Counted from the first letter of the stretch, positions 33,439 through 42,851 are shown. The stretch: DNA of 64,000 nt from Microtetraspora glauca (GCA_001570385.1 BBYL01000011.1:124001-188000); one strand, 5' to 3'. A program made the numbers and translations. The notes: generated by a model not told the origin, from the sequence alone.

Positions 33439-34188
33439 CTAGGCGGTCGCGGCGGGTTCCGGCTGTTGTACGGCCTGCGCGTAGCGGTCGAGGAGCAGCG
33501 TGACGAGTTCGGGAGCGGGGCCGAGGACGTCGGCGACCCGGTGGGCCCCGGCCGCCAGCGTGTCCCGGCGGACCTTGTCGGCGAAGTGGCCGGGGGCCAG
33601 CAGGTAGGGAGCGACGACCACCCGGGGAGCCCCGGCGTGCGACAGCCGTACGACCTCGTCCGCGGGCGCGGGAGCGGCGGCGGAGGCGTAGGCGGGGGTC
33701 ACCGACCACCACGACCGCCGGCGGGCCCAGGAGCGCGCCACGCGCGCCACGACCGCGTTGGCCCGGGCATCGCTCGAACCGGCGGAGACCAGCACGACGG
33801 CCGTCTCGGGATCGCCGGCCTCCACTCCGGCCTCCTCCAGGCGGCGTTCCAGGGCGGTCACGAGCAGCGGGTGCGGTCCCAGGGTCGGCCCGAGGTGGAC
33901 CCGCAGCCGGGGCCGGCGCGCGGTCGCCTCGCGCAGCGCGGCCGGGATGTCCACCCGGCTGTGGTAGGCCGCGGTGAGCAGCAGCGGCAGCACCACGGCC
34001 TCGTCCAGCCCGGACAGGGCCCGCTCCAGCGTCGGCGGTGCGTGGTCCAGGTAGGCGGTCCGCACGTCCAGGTCCGGTCGCGCCAGCCGTACCGCGTCGA
34101 GCAGCGCCTCGACCGCCGTGGCGGCGCGCGGGTCACGGGACCCGTGCGCCACGGCGATCAGAGGTGGGCCGGTCGGATGCTGGTTCAC
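33439..34188 (-). CDS. sirB: Sirohydrochlorin chelatase, CbiX/SirB type
   Basis: A 249-residue two-domain chelatase that inserts iron (or cobalt) into sirohydrochlorin. The N-terminal half has LIAVAHGSRDPRAATAVEAL with the metal-binding His, and AVVLPLLLTAAYHSRVDIP with the second His. The C-terminal half repeats the fold (VVVAPYLLAPGHFADKV). It is the last gene of the sulfite-reductase operon, so the product is most likely siroheme for the reductase encoded upstream. Confidence 0.9.
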   Translation of the reverse strand: MNQHPTGPPLIAVAHGSRDPRAATAVEALLDAVRLARPDLDVRTAYLDHAPPTLERALSGLDEAVVLPLLLTAAYHSRVDIPAALREATARRPRLRVHLGPTLGPHPLLVTALERRLEEAGVEAGDPETAVVLVSAGSSDARANAVVARVARSWARRRSWWSVTPAYASAAAPAPADEVVRLSHAGAPRVVVAPYLLAPGHFADKVRRDTLAAGAHRVADVLGPAPELVTLLLDRYAQAVQQPEPAATA

Positions 34189-34257
34189 GGATGGACTCTC
34201 AGGACTTTCGGGCTACCGGGGCGGACGCTTCGGGACTTCTCGTGGCCGGGTCAACGG

Positions 34258-34292
34258 GGTGCCCGCCTACGGTCACGCGCGGTGCGGGCACC
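34258..34292 (-). terminator. Hairpin between cysH and the chelatase gene
   Basis: GGTGCCCGC (34258-34266) and GCGGGCACC (34284-34292) form a perfect 9-bp stem with a 17-base loop in the 151-bp gap. It may attenuate or stabilise the transcript rather than end it. Confidence 0.4.
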
Positions 34293-34339
34293 GGCAATCC
34301 CAGCCGAGGGGAAACCCCGGCGAGATAGCCGGCCAAGAA

Positions 34340-35068
34340 TCAGAGGTGGATGCCGCACTCGATCTTGCCGAGTCCGGCCCACCTGCCGCTGCGCGGGTCC
34401 TCGCCGGGAGCGACCCGCCGGGTGCAGGGCGCGCAGCCGATCGAGGGGTAGTCGTCATAGTGCAGCGGGTTGATCAGGACCCCGTTGTCGGCGATGTAGT
34501 TGTCGACCTCCTCCTGGGTCCACCGCGCGATCGGGTTGATCTTGACCATCTGGCGCTTGGCGTCCCACTCGACGACCTTCGTGTCCGCCCGGGTGGGCGA
34601 CTCGTCGCGCCGGATGCCCGACACCCAGGCGAGGTACGGCTCGAGCGCGCGATTGAGCGGCTCCACCTTGCGCAGGTAGCAGCACAGGTCGGGGTTGCGG
34701 CCGTGCAGCCGGGGCCCGAGGTCGCGGTCCTGCTCCGCCACCGTGCGGGACGGCGTCACGTTGATCACGTTGACCTTGTAGACCGCCTGGACCGCGTCAC
34801 GCGTGCCGATGGTCTCCGCGAAGTGGTAGCCGGTGTCGATGAACAGCACGTCCACGCCGGGCTTGACCCGGCTCACCAGATCGATCAGCAGCGCGTCGCT
34901 CATCGAGGAGGTGAGACAGAGGCGGTCGCCGAACGTGGCCGCCGCCCACCGGATGATCTCGCGGGCGGGCGCGTCCTCAAGGAACCGGGCGGCTGACTCG
35001 ACGATGCTCTGCAGGTCGAGCACGCCACGCTGGCGTTCCAGACCGGCCTCTATCTCCACCAGGGTCAT
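34340..35068 (-). CDS. cysH: Adenylyl-sulfate (APS/PAPS) reductase
   Basis: A 242-residue thioredoxin-dependent reductase that makes sulfite from activated sulfate. The PP-loop-like LTSSMSDALLIDLV is present. Four cluster Cys are visible: Cys129-Cys130 (DLCCYLRK) and Cys212/Cys215 (GCAPCTRR), the pattern for a [4Fe-4S] cluster. This indicates APS rather than PAPS as substrate. The catalytic Cys238 is in the C-terminal ECGIHL. It is the third gene of the operon sir - zinc ribbon - cysH - sirB. Confidence 0.95.
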   Translation of the reverse strand: MTLVEIEAGLERQRGVLDLQSIVESAARFLEDAPAREIIRWAAATFGDRLCLTSSMSDALLIDLVSRVKPGVDVLFIDTGYHFAETIGTRDAVQAVYKVNVINVTPSRTVAEQDRDLGPRLHGRNPDLCCYLRKVEPLNRALEPYLAWVSGIRRDESPTRADTKVVEWDAKRQMVKINPIARWTQEEVDNYIADNGVLINPLHYDDYPSIGCAPCTRRVAPGEDPRSGRWAGLGKIECGIHL

Positions 35069-35101
35069 GACTACTCCTCAAACGTCGTACTTCGGAGGGG
35101 G

Positions 35102-35257
35102 CTAGCTGTGCCGTACGCCGATGCCCAGGAACTTCACCCGGAACGCGCGGGAACAGGAGCGGCAGTACCAGCCGTAGCTCTCCTCTTCGGAGGCGTACGG
35201 TTCGAGGTCCTCGTCACCGCAGTAAGGGCAGTAGTAGGGGGCCGCGCGCTCGCTCAT
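35102..35257 (-). CDS. 51-aa zinc-ribbon protein of the sulfur operon
   Basis: A small protein starting MSERAAPYYCPYCGDEDLEP. It has two CxxC knuckles, Cys10/Cys13 and Cys32/Cys35 (GWYCRSCSRAFRV), the pattern of a rubredoxin- or zinc-ribbon-like fold. ATG at 35257, TAG at 35102-35104; the gene is 25 bp after sir and 33 bp before cysH. I recall equally small genes between sir and cysH in other actinomycetes. It may deliver metal or electrons to the sulfite or APS reductase, which is inference from position. Confidence 0.85.
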   Translation of the reverse strand: MSERAAPYYCPYCGDEDLEPYASEEESYGWYCRSCSRAFRVKFLGIGVRHS

Positions 35258-35282
35258 GACCGGCTCCGCCCCGCGCCGGCCG

Positions 35283-36962
35283 TCACTTGAGGTCCGCCTC
35301 GTCGGCCCGCTGGACCCACTCGGAGAACGTCTCGCCCTCGTTCTTCTGCTTGTCGAAGTTCCGTACGACGCGCTCGACGTAGCCGGGGAGTTCCTCGGCG
35401 GTGGCCTTCAGGCCGCGGACCTTGCGGCCGAAGTTCGGGTTGACCCCGATCGAGCCGCCCAGGTGGACCTGGAAGCCCTCGACCTGCTCGCCCTTGTCGT
35501 TCACGACGAGCTGCCCCTTGAGGCCGATGTCGGCGACCTGGATGCGGGCGCAGGAGTTCGGGCAGCCGTTGACGTTGATCGTCAGCGGCTCGGTGAAGCC
35601 GGGCAGCCGGGTCTCCAGCTCGTCGATCAGCTTCACCGCCGTCGCCTTGGTCTCGACGATGGCGAGCTTGCAGTACTCGATGCCGGTGCAGGCCATCGTC
35701 TGGCGGCGGAACGTGGAGGGGTTGACGCGGAGGTCGATGGCCTCCAGTTCGGCGACGATCGAGTCCACCTGGTCGGGCGCCACGTCCAGGATGACCATCT
35801 TCTGCTCGACCGTGGTGCGGACCCGGCCGGAGCCGTGCCGCTCGGCGATGTCGGCGATCCGGTGCAGCGTGTCGCCGTCGACCCGGCCGACCCTGGGGGC
35901 GAACCCGACGTAGAAGTTGCCGTCCTTCTGCGGGAAGACGCCGACGTGGTCGCGGCGTCCGCCGCGCGGCTCCTCGGGGGCCGGTCCGTCGGCGAGCCGG
36001 TAGCCGAGGTACTCGGTCTCCAGGATCTCGCGGAACTTCTCCGCGCCCCAGTCGTTGATCAGGAACTTGATCCGCGCCCGGTGGCGCAGCCGGCGGTAGC
36101 CGTAGTCGCGGAAGATGCCGCAGACCCCGGCCCACACCTCGTGCACCTGCTCGGGCCGGACGAAGGCGCCGAGCCGCTTGGCGAACATGGGGTTGGTGGA
36201 CAGCCCGCCGCCGACCCACACGTCGAAGCCCTGCTCGCCCTCGTGGGTCACGCCGACGAACGCGATGTCGTTGATCTCGTGGACGGTGCAGTGCGCGGAG
36301 CACCCGCTGACGGCGGACTTGAACTTGCGCGGCAGATTGGAGAACGCCTTGTCGCCGACATAGCGGCTGGTGATGTCGGCGATCTGGGCGGTGCCGTCGA
36401 TCACCTCGGCGGCGTCGATCCCGGCGAGGGGGCAACCCATGACGACGCGCGGGGTGTCGCCGCACGCCTCGGTGGTGGACAGGCCCACGGCCTCCAGCCG
36501 GTTCCAGATGTCCGGGACCGACTCGATCTCGATCCAGTGGAGCTGGATGTTCTGCCGGTCGGTGATGTCGGCCGTGCCCCTGGCGTACTCGTTGGAGATG
36601 TCGGCGATCACCCGGAGCTGCTTCAGGTCGAGCTGGCCGCCGTCGATGCGCACGCGGAGCATGAAGTAGCGGTCGTCGAGCTCCTCCGGCTCCAGGATCG
36701 CCGTCTTGCCGCCGTCGATCCCGGGCTTGCGCTGGGTGTACAGCCCGTACCAGCGCATCCGGCCGCGCAGGTCGGCAGGGTCGATCGAGTCGAACCCGCC
36801 CTTCGAGTAGATGTCGATGATCCGCTGACGGACGTTGAGCCCGTCGTCGGCCTTCTTGTTCTCCTCGTTCTTGTTCAGCGGCTCACGGTAACCGAGAGCC
36901 CACTGGCCTTCGCCGCGCGGGCGCTTGTGGTGGCGGTTCGCCGGGCGGGCCGGGGTGCTCAT
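35283..36962 (-). CDS. sir: Ferredoxin-dependent sulfite/nitrite reductase
   Basis: A 559-residue siroheme and [4Fe-4S] reductase that reduces sulfite to sulfide (six electrons). Two duplicated halves are seen. DRQNIQLHWIEIE in the first half is typical of the ferredoxin-dependent group. The cluster Cys occur in MACTGIEYCKLA and NVNGCPNSCARIQVADIG, the latter being the CxxxC that bridges to siroheme. The neighbouring cysH and chelatase make sulfite, rather than nitrite, reduction the likely job. The ATG at 36962 is chosen; sequence further upstream in frame is not conserved. Confidence 0.94.
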   Translation of the reverse strand: MSTPARPANRHHKRPRGEGQWALGYREPLNKNEENKKADDGLNVRQRIIDIYSKGGFDSIDPADLRGRMRWYGLYTQRKPGIDGGKTAILEPEELDDRYFMLRVRIDGGQLDLKQLRVIADISNEYARGTADITDRQNIQLHWIEIESVPDIWNRLEAVGLSTTEACGDTPRVVMGCPLAGIDAAEVIDGTAQIADITSRYVGDKAFSNLPRKFKSAVSGCSAHCTVHEINDIAFVGVTHEGEQGFDVWVGGGLSTNPMFAKRLGAFVRPEQVHEVWAGVCGIFRDYGYRRLRHRARIKFLINDWGAEKFREILETEYLGYRLADGPAPEEPRGGRRDHVGVFPQKDGNFYVGFAPRVGRVDGDTLHRIADIAERHGSGRVRTTVEQKMVILDVAPDQVDSIVAELEAIDLRVNPSTFRRQTMACTGIEYCKLAIVETKATAVKLIDELETRLPGFTEPLTINVNGCPNSCARIQVADIGLKGQLVVNDKGEQVEGFQVHLGGSIGVNPNFGRKVRGLKATAEELPGYVERVVRNFDKQKNEGETFSEWVQRADEADLK

Positions 36963-37134
36963 GAGGGCGTCCTTAATCCGAAGGATCCGAAACGGTCGAA
37001 AATCCGGGCGAAGGGTCACAGAAGCGACCCCGAACGCGTGCCTCAGGCGGCCTCCCGCCTCATCGTCGAGTACGGGGGCGAACACGAAAAAGACGCCTGG
37101 TCACGCGCCCAATGTCAGAAAAGGTGGGCGACGG

Positions 37135-37218
37135 TCAACGGGCGTCGATACAGATGGCGCTGCGGACACGCAGAAGGTCGACGTGGCGTCGCACGACGAG
37201 CAACGGGTCCGCTGGCAT
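37135..37218 (-). CDS. Cysteine/sulfur leader peptide (uORF)
   Basis: A 27-residue upstream ORF (ATG at 37218, TGA ending at 37135) whose core LVVRRHVDLLRVRSAIC matches the recurrent actinobacterial sulfur-operon leader peptide pattern (RRHVDLxRxxSAxC). It lies 172 bp upstream of the sulfite-reductase start on the same strand. The single Cys near the end would let ribosome stalling on scarce Cys-tRNA signal to the downstream genes. I infer attenuation-type control; the exact mechanism cannot be read from sequence. It is too short for ordinary gene callers. Confidence 0.8.
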   Translation of the reverse strand: MPADPLLVVRRHVDLLRVRSAICIDAR

Positions 37219-37280
37219 GTCCCAAACGATACCTGTGGCATCCCTGATGTCCAAGTTCGGTTTCACGATGTGGACGGCGA

Positions 37281-37350
37281 AGCGGATGGAGGCATGGACG
37301 GAGACGCGGACAGAGACGCGGACGGAGACGCGGATGGAGGCGTGGGCGGC
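37281..37350. repeat. Imperfect 12-bp tandem repeats
   Basis: GCGGAYRGAGAC-type units (GCGGACAGAGAC, GCGGACGGAGAC, GCGGATGGAGGC) repeat four to five times. They lie just upstream of the leader peptide (minus-strand view) and just downstream of the 44-aa gene. They may be simple-sequence expansion or a protein-binding array in the sulfur-operon promoter. Confidence 0.65.
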
Positions 37351-37359
37351 ACGGCCGGG

Positions 37360-37494
37360 TCAGCCCTGGCTGATCCAGTTCTGCGCCGGCTCGTTCGCGC
37401 CGGTCTCGTCCTGTGGTTCGTGGTGCTGGCAGTCGCACCACGAGCCGCCGCGGCACTCGTCGTGCCGCCGGTCCTTGCAGGAGTCGCAGATCAT
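37360..37494 (-). CDS. 44-aa Cys-rich conserved small protein
   Basis: A small protein starting MICDSCKDRRHDECRGGSWC and continuing DCQHH, with Cys at 3, 6, 14, 20 and 22 plus three His. This is a compact zinc-binding pattern. The C-terminal half (DETGANEPAQNWISQG) is polar. I recall near-identical short proteins in many actinomycetes, all unnamed. ATG at 37494; it is divergent from the TIGR03084 gene with a 61-bp gap. Function unknown. Confidence 0.75.
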   Translation of the reverse strand: MICDSCKDRRHDECRGGSWCDCQHHEPQDETGANEPAQNWISQG

Positions 37495-37555
37495 GATCGC
37501 CCACTGTTCCCGGTAGAAGATTATTCGGTTACGCTCGCCGTCACAGGAGGGTGCC

Positions 37556-38362
37556 GTGGCTGTTTCCAAGTCCGAGCTGATGTCCGAACTGATCGCCGAC
37601 CTGCGCGCCGAGACAGCGGAGTTGCACGCGATGGTGCGTGCTCTGGACCTTCCCGGCTGGGAGCTGCCCACTCCCGCGGAGGGCTGGGACGTCCGCGACC
37701 AGATCAGCCACCTGGCCTGGTTCGATGACGCCGCCACATCCGCCGTGACCGACCCGGAGGGGTTCCGGGCCGCCCGTGCGGCCCTGATGGCCAGGGGAGA
37801 GGCCGCCGTGGACGACCTCACCGCGGGCGCGCGCGGGCTGGCTCCGCCGCAGGTCCTGGACTGGTTCCGTACGGCGCGGGCCCGGATGATCGAGGCGCTG
37901 GCCACGGTCGATCCCGGCTCGCGGCTCCCGTGGTACGGCCCCGACATGTCGCCCGCCTCGTTCACCACCGCGCGGCTGATGGAGACGTGGGCGCACGGCC
38001 AGGACGTGGCGGACGCGCTCGGGATCACCCGCGCGCCGAGCATGCGGCTGCGCCACGTGGCGACGCTCGGCGTGCGCGCCCTGCCGTACGGCTTCGCGGT
38101 CAGGGGGCTGCCGGTGCCCGCGGAGCCGGTCAGGGTGGAGCTCGCCATGCCGGACGGCACCTGGTGGGTCTCCGGGCCCGCCGGCGTTCCGGACGTCGTG
38201 CGCGGCTCGGTCGCCGACTTCTGCCTGGTCGTCACGCAGCGGTGTCATGTCGCCGACACGTCCCTCACCGTTGCGGGCGGGACCGCGCGCGCCTGGATGG
38301 CCGTCGCCCAGGCCTTCGCCGGGCCGCCGGGCAAGGGACGCGCGCCCGGAGCGGGGCGATGA
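37556..38362 (+). CDS. TIGR03084 / maleylpyruvate isomerase-fold metal-binding protein
   Basis: A 268-residue DinB-like protein. The conserved DVRDQISHLAWFDDAA contains one predicted metal-ligand His, and LMETWAHGQDVADALG holds the other His and Asp. These belong to the mycothiol-dependent enzyme superfamily that includes maleylpyruvate isomerase. The substrate is unknown; some relatives transfer mycothiol to electrophiles. GTG at 37556 is preceded by AGGAGG (37545-37550), an ideal ribosome-binding site. Confidence 0.85.
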   Translation: MAVSKSELMSELIADLRAETAELHAMVRALDLPGWELPTPAEGWDVRDQISHLAWFDDAATSAVTDPEGFRAARAALMARGEAAVDDLTAGARGLAPPQVLDWFRTARARMIEALATVDPGSRLPWYGPDMSPASFTTARLMETWAHGQDVADALGITRAPSMRLRHVATLGVRALPYGFAVRGLPVPAEPVRVELAMPDGTWWVSGPAGVPDVVRGSVADFCLVVTQRCHVADTSLTVAGGTARAWMAVAQAFAGPPGKGRAPGAGR

Positions 38363-38477
38363 GGCTCGGGACGATGAGGCTCGGAGCGGAGCGTGGGTCA
38401 GGCGTGCGATGAGCCAGGCGTACAGAAAGATCGACAAGTCCGGCATACAGGGAGATAGCGTGAGCCATCATTGAGTT

Positions 38478-38873
38478 ATGCGGACTCTGCTGAACGTCAT
38501 CTGGCTGGTCTTCGCCGGCGTGTGGCTCGCCCTCGGCTATGTGGTCGCCGGGATCGTCTGCTGCATCCTGATCATCACCATCCCGTTCGGAATCGCGTCG
38601 TTCAGGATCGCCGCGTACGCGCTGTGGCCCTTCGGGCGCACCGTGGTCCGGGATCCCGAGTCGGGCGTCCTGACGGCGATCGGGAACGTCATCTGGCTGG
38701 TCTTCGCCGGGCTCTGGCTGGCGATCGGGCACATCGTCACCGCGATCCCGCTGTTCGTGTCGATCATCGGTATCCCGCTCGGTATCGCCAATCTCAAGAT
38801 GATTCCCGTATCGCTTCTGCCGCTCGGCGCCCGTATCGTGGATGCGGACAATCAGTACTATCCGTCACGGTAA
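38478..38873 (+). CDS. YccF-family inner membrane protein
   Basis: A 131-residue protein made of two tandem YccF repeats. NVIWLVFAGVWLALGYVVAG with IPFGIASFRIAAYALWPFGR recurs as NVIWLVFAGLWLAIGHIVTA with IPLGIANLKMIPVSLLPLG. Four transmembrane segments. The function of the family is unknown. It is a single gene, followed by an oppositely unrelated YihY gene on the same strand. Confidence 0.9.
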   Translation: MRTLLNVIWLVFAGVWLALGYVVAGIVCCILIITIPFGIASFRIAAYALWPFGRTVVRDPESGVLTAIGNVIWLVFAGLWLAIGHIVTAIPLFVSIIGIPLGIANLKMIPVSLLPLGARIVDADNQYYPSR

Positions 38874-38938
38874 CGGGTAGTCGTTGGTTCATTCATCGGT
38901 GTCATGACACCCCGTCTGTGCGAATACGGTTAGATGCC

Positions 38939-39883
38939 ATGACGTCCGCGGACGCGCCCACCCACCGGCCGAGACACGACTCGCGCCGGGGAATGGCACG
39001 CGCCCGGGCCCGCATGGACTGGGTCCGGGGATCGAGCGCCTGGGCCCTGACCAAGTCGACCACGATGGCCGGCGTCAACTACCGCGTCACCGGGCTCGCC
39101 GGTGAGGCGGCCTTCTTCGCGCTCCTCTCGCTGCCGCCGTTCGTGCTCGGACTGCTCGGTGTGATGGGCCACCTGAGCGGACTGCTCGGCGACCAGACCA
39201 TCCTGCGGATCAAGCAGTGGGTGATCGACCAGGCCGAGCTGCTGTTCACCGGCAACACCGTGGACCGCGTCGTCCAGCCGCTGCTCAACGACGTGCTGAG
39301 CGGGGGGCAGGTCTCGCTCATCTCGGTGGGGTTCCTGCTGTCGCTGTGGTCCGGATCCCGGGCACTCTTCGTGTACGTGGACCTGATCTCCATCGCGTAC
39401 GGACTGGGGGAGACCCGGGGGATCATCCGGACCCGGGTCATGTCCTTCGGGCTCTATCTGGCCGCGCTGCTGATCGGCCTGATCGTCATGCCGGTGCTCG
39501 TCATCGGTCCCACGTTGCTCGCGGGAGCCCTGTCGAGCTACAGCGTGCTCGTCACGGTGTTCTACTGGCCCGTGGTGATCGTCGGCTCCGTTTTCATGCT
39601 CACGTTGCTCTACCACGTCAGCGTCCCGATGCGGACCCGCTGGTGGCGCGAGCTCCCCGGGGCCGTGCTCGCGCTCATCATCTGGATCGTGTGCGGCGCC
39701 GTCCTGCGCGAGGTGCTCGCCGCCTGGTTCACGCCGCTGTCGATCTACGGCTCGCTCGCGGCCCCGATCGCCGTCCTGCTCTGGCTCTACATCACGGCGC
39801 TCGCCGTGCTCATCGGCGCGACACTCAACGCCGAGGTGGACCGCATGTGGCCCCTGGCCGGTACGGCCCGCCGCCAGCAGTGA
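38939..39883 (+). CDS. YihY/BrkB-family membrane protein
   Basis: A 314-residue membrane protein with six to seven transmembrane helices. Family features are YRVTGLAGEAAFFALLSLPPFVLGLLG, GVMGHLSGLLGDQ and, at the C-terminus, TPLSIYGSLAAPIAVLLWLYITALAVLIGATLNAEVD (in parts). Once annotated as ribonuclease BN, the family is now regarded as of unknown function, perhaps an exporter or flippase. The ATG at 38939 places a basic N-terminus before the first helix. Confidence 0.9.
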   Translation: MTSADAPTHRPRHDSRRGMARARARMDWVRGSSAWALTKSTTMAGVNYRVTGLAGEAAFFALLSLPPFVLGLLGVMGHLSGLLGDQTILRIKQWVIDQAELLFTGNTVDRVVQPLLNDVLSGGQVSLISVGFLLSLWSGSRALFVYVDLISIAYGLGETRGIIRTRVMSFGLYLAALLIGLIVMPVLVIGPTLLAGALSSYSVLVTVFYWPVVIVGSVFMLTLLYHVSVPMRTRWWRELPGAVLALIIWIVCGAVLREVLAAWFTPLSIYGSLAAPIAVLLWLYITALAVLIGATLNAEVDRMWPLAGTARRQQ

Positions 39884-39974
39884 TCCCGGCAGGTCACCCC
39901 TCTGGCGGCGGGTGCCGCGGCGTTCCCGGCAGCGCGGGCGTGTGCCCGTACGCGAGGCTCGGATAGGGTAGGAG

Positions 39975-40067
39975 GCGTCGCGACTGGCGCTGACGTGCCC
40001 TCGGGCACGTGCTAGGTGGGTTTACCACCGGGGAGCGAACGTGCGGAGGCCGTGCGCCTGGGTCCCG
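39975..40067 (+). promoter_or_regulatory. ZTP riboswitch (pfl RNA) upstream of glyA
   Basis: The aptamer consensus is met throughout: GTCGCGACTGGCGC at 39977-39990, a P2 hairpin with GACGTGCCC/GGGCACGTG, AGGTGGGTTTACCACCGGGG with its internal helix, GAGCG, and the distal CGCCTGGG (40055-40062) that forms the pseudoknot side of the pocket. ZTP/AICAR accumulates when 10-formyl-tetrahydrofolate is low. The RNA then turns on one-carbon genes such as glyA, which starts 31 bp downstream. A TAGGGT at 39964-39969 is a likely -10 box. Confidence 0.92.
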
Positions 40068-40098
40068 CGGCTGTCGACGTTGACAAGGAAAGGCGCCA

Positions 40099-41358
<1,260 letters not shown>

Positions 41359-41377
41359 CCCCTTCCCGTTCGCGCGC

Positions 41378-41412
41378 GCGTGGCCACGTCCTCTCGGAGG
41401 GCGTGGCCACGC
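41378..41412 (+). terminator. Terminator after glyA
   Basis: GCGTGGCCACG (41378-41388) pairs with CGTGGCCACGC (41402-41412) over 11 bp around a 13-base loop, 20 bp after the glyA stop. No U-run follows, as is common in actinomycetes. Confidence 0.65.
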
Positions 41413-41576
41413 CGCGTTCCGGGGCGAGATCTCCGTGGCGTCTCACGGCGCGTTTCCGGGGCATGCCGCGGCACCGGGGCCGGGAAAACCCGTTGCGGCG
41501 GAGTGCCGGGACTGCGCTAGTGTTCTTCCTCGACGCCGCTTTTCGGACGCGGCCATCACTTCGGGAGGTGAGGACT

Positions 41577-41630
41577 ATGCGGGCCTTTCTGACGACCCTG
41601 CCGTCCACCAACTCTCGGGTGCCCGTCTAG
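41577..41630 (+). CDS. 17-aa leader peptide upstream of rsgA
   Basis: A mini-ORF reading MRAFLTTLPSTNSRVPV and then TAG. It has one of the best ribosome-binding sites in the window (GGGAGGTGAGG, 41563-41573) correctly spaced from its ATG, and ends 63 bp before the rsgA start. A strong translation signal in front of so short a frame suggests a regulatory leader or a small peptide rather than chance. I do not recognise a known leader class. Thr, Leu and Ser are enriched. Confidence 0.5.
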   Translation: MRAFLTTLPSTNSRVPV

Positions 41631-41693
41631 GCACTGTTTCGCCACCGCCCGCGCGCAGCGGGGCCGGTCTCCGGAACACGACCTGGATCATCG

Positions 41694-42851
41694 TTGGGCA
41701 CCCGCTTTCCGAAGGGTGCCACCCCGTTGTTCTCCGATTCGCCTTCTGGTTCCTTCTCCGGTTCCATCGATCTTTCTCTTCTCGGCTGGAACGACTCGCT
41801 TTCGCTTCCCGCGGGTACCGTTCCCGCCCGCGTCGCCCGGGTCGACAGGGGCGCCGCCGAGGTCATCGCGGCCGACGGGCAGTTCCAGGCGCGATACAGC
41901 GCCCGGGTCCGCCGGGCCGCCGCCGACGACCCCATCGCCCTCCCCTGCGTGGGCGACTGGGTGGCGCTCGACCGCCTGCCCGAGGGCCGCTACGAACTGG
42001 ACGCCGTGCTGCCCAGAACGTCGGCCTTCGTCCGCGGCGGCGTCAGCAGGGACTCGCGCGGTGGCCTGTCCGGTGACGGGCAGGGCCAGATCCTCGCCGC
42101 CAACGTCGACATCGTGTTCGTGGCCGAGCCGTCCATGCATTCCACCGACTTCGCCGACCTCGGCCGGATCGAGCGCCTCGTGGCGCTCGCCTGGGAGAGC
42201 GGCGGGCGGCCCGTGGTGATCGTCACCAAGGCCGACCTGTTCGAGCAGGGGCTCGGTGACCTGCTCGCCGACGTCGAGTCCGCGGCCCCCGGCGTGGACG
42301 TGCACGCGGTGTGTTCGATGACCGGCGAGGGGGTCGATCTCGTACGGGCCTACCTCGACGGCTCGAAGACCGCCGTCATCCTCGGCCCTTCCGGTGCCGG
42401 GAAGTCCACCCTGGTCAACGCGCTCGCGGGGGAGACCGTCATGGACACCCAGCAGGTACGCGCGGCGGACGGCCGGGGACGGCACACCACCGTCCATCGC
42501 GAGCTGATCCCGCTGCCCGGAGGCGGACTGATCATCGATACGCCCGGCATCCGCCGGGTGGGCCTGTACGACATGAGCGACGGCGTGGACCTGGTCTTCT
42601 CGGACATCGAGGAGCTCGCCGCGAACTGCCGCTTCGGTGACTGCTCGCACGACGGTGAGCCCGGCTGTGCCGTACAGGCGGCGCTCGAGTCGGGCGAGCT
42701 GCCCGAGCGGCGGCTGGAGAGCTGGTTCAAGCTGCAGCGTGAGGCGGCCTGGATGGCCCGGCGCAGTGACGCGCGCCTCCGGAGCGAGGAGACCCGCAAG
42801 TGGAAGATCATCCACAAGGAGATGCGCAAGCCGGGCAGGTCCCGCCCGTGA
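41694..42851 (+). CDS. rsgA: Ribosome small-subunit-dependent GTPase A
   Basis: A 385-residue circularly permuted GTPase that assists late 30S assembly. An N-terminal OB-fold (VPARVARVDRGAAEVI and VGDWVALDRLPEGRYELDAVLPRTS, in part) precedes the GTPase. The permuted order is G4 (IVTKADL), G5 (CSMTGEG), G1 (LGPSGAGKSTLVNAL), G2/G3 (DTPGIRRVGLYD). A C-terminal zinc knuckle has Cys and His in CRFGDCSHDGEPGCAV. The TTG at 41694 is the best start in frame; the N-terminal 30 residues are not conserved and a later start is possible. Confidence 0.93.
   Translation: MGTRFPKGATPLFSDSPSGSFSGSIDLSLLGWNDSLSLPAGTVPARVARVDRGAAEVIAADGQFQARYSARVRRAAADDPIALPCVGDWVALDRLPEGRYELDAVLPRTSAFVRGGVSRDSRGGLSGDGQGQILAANVDIVFVAEPSMHSTDFADLGRIERLVALAWESGGRPVVIVTKADLFEQGLGDLLADVESAAPGVDVHAVCSMTGEGVDLVRAYLDGSKTAVILGPSGAGKSTLVNALAGETVMDTQQVRAADGRGRHTTVHRELIPLPGGGLIIDTPGIRRVGLYDMSDGVDLVFSDIEELAANCRFGDCSHDGEPGCAVQAALESGELPERRLESWFKLQREAAWMARRSDARLRSEETRKWKIIHKEMRKPGRSRP

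Noticed and set aside
37115..37504. 129-codon minus-strand frame across the sulfur leader
   Set aside because: Repetitive Arg/Leu/Pro text; it hides the real 27-aa leader and 44-aa gene in other frames.
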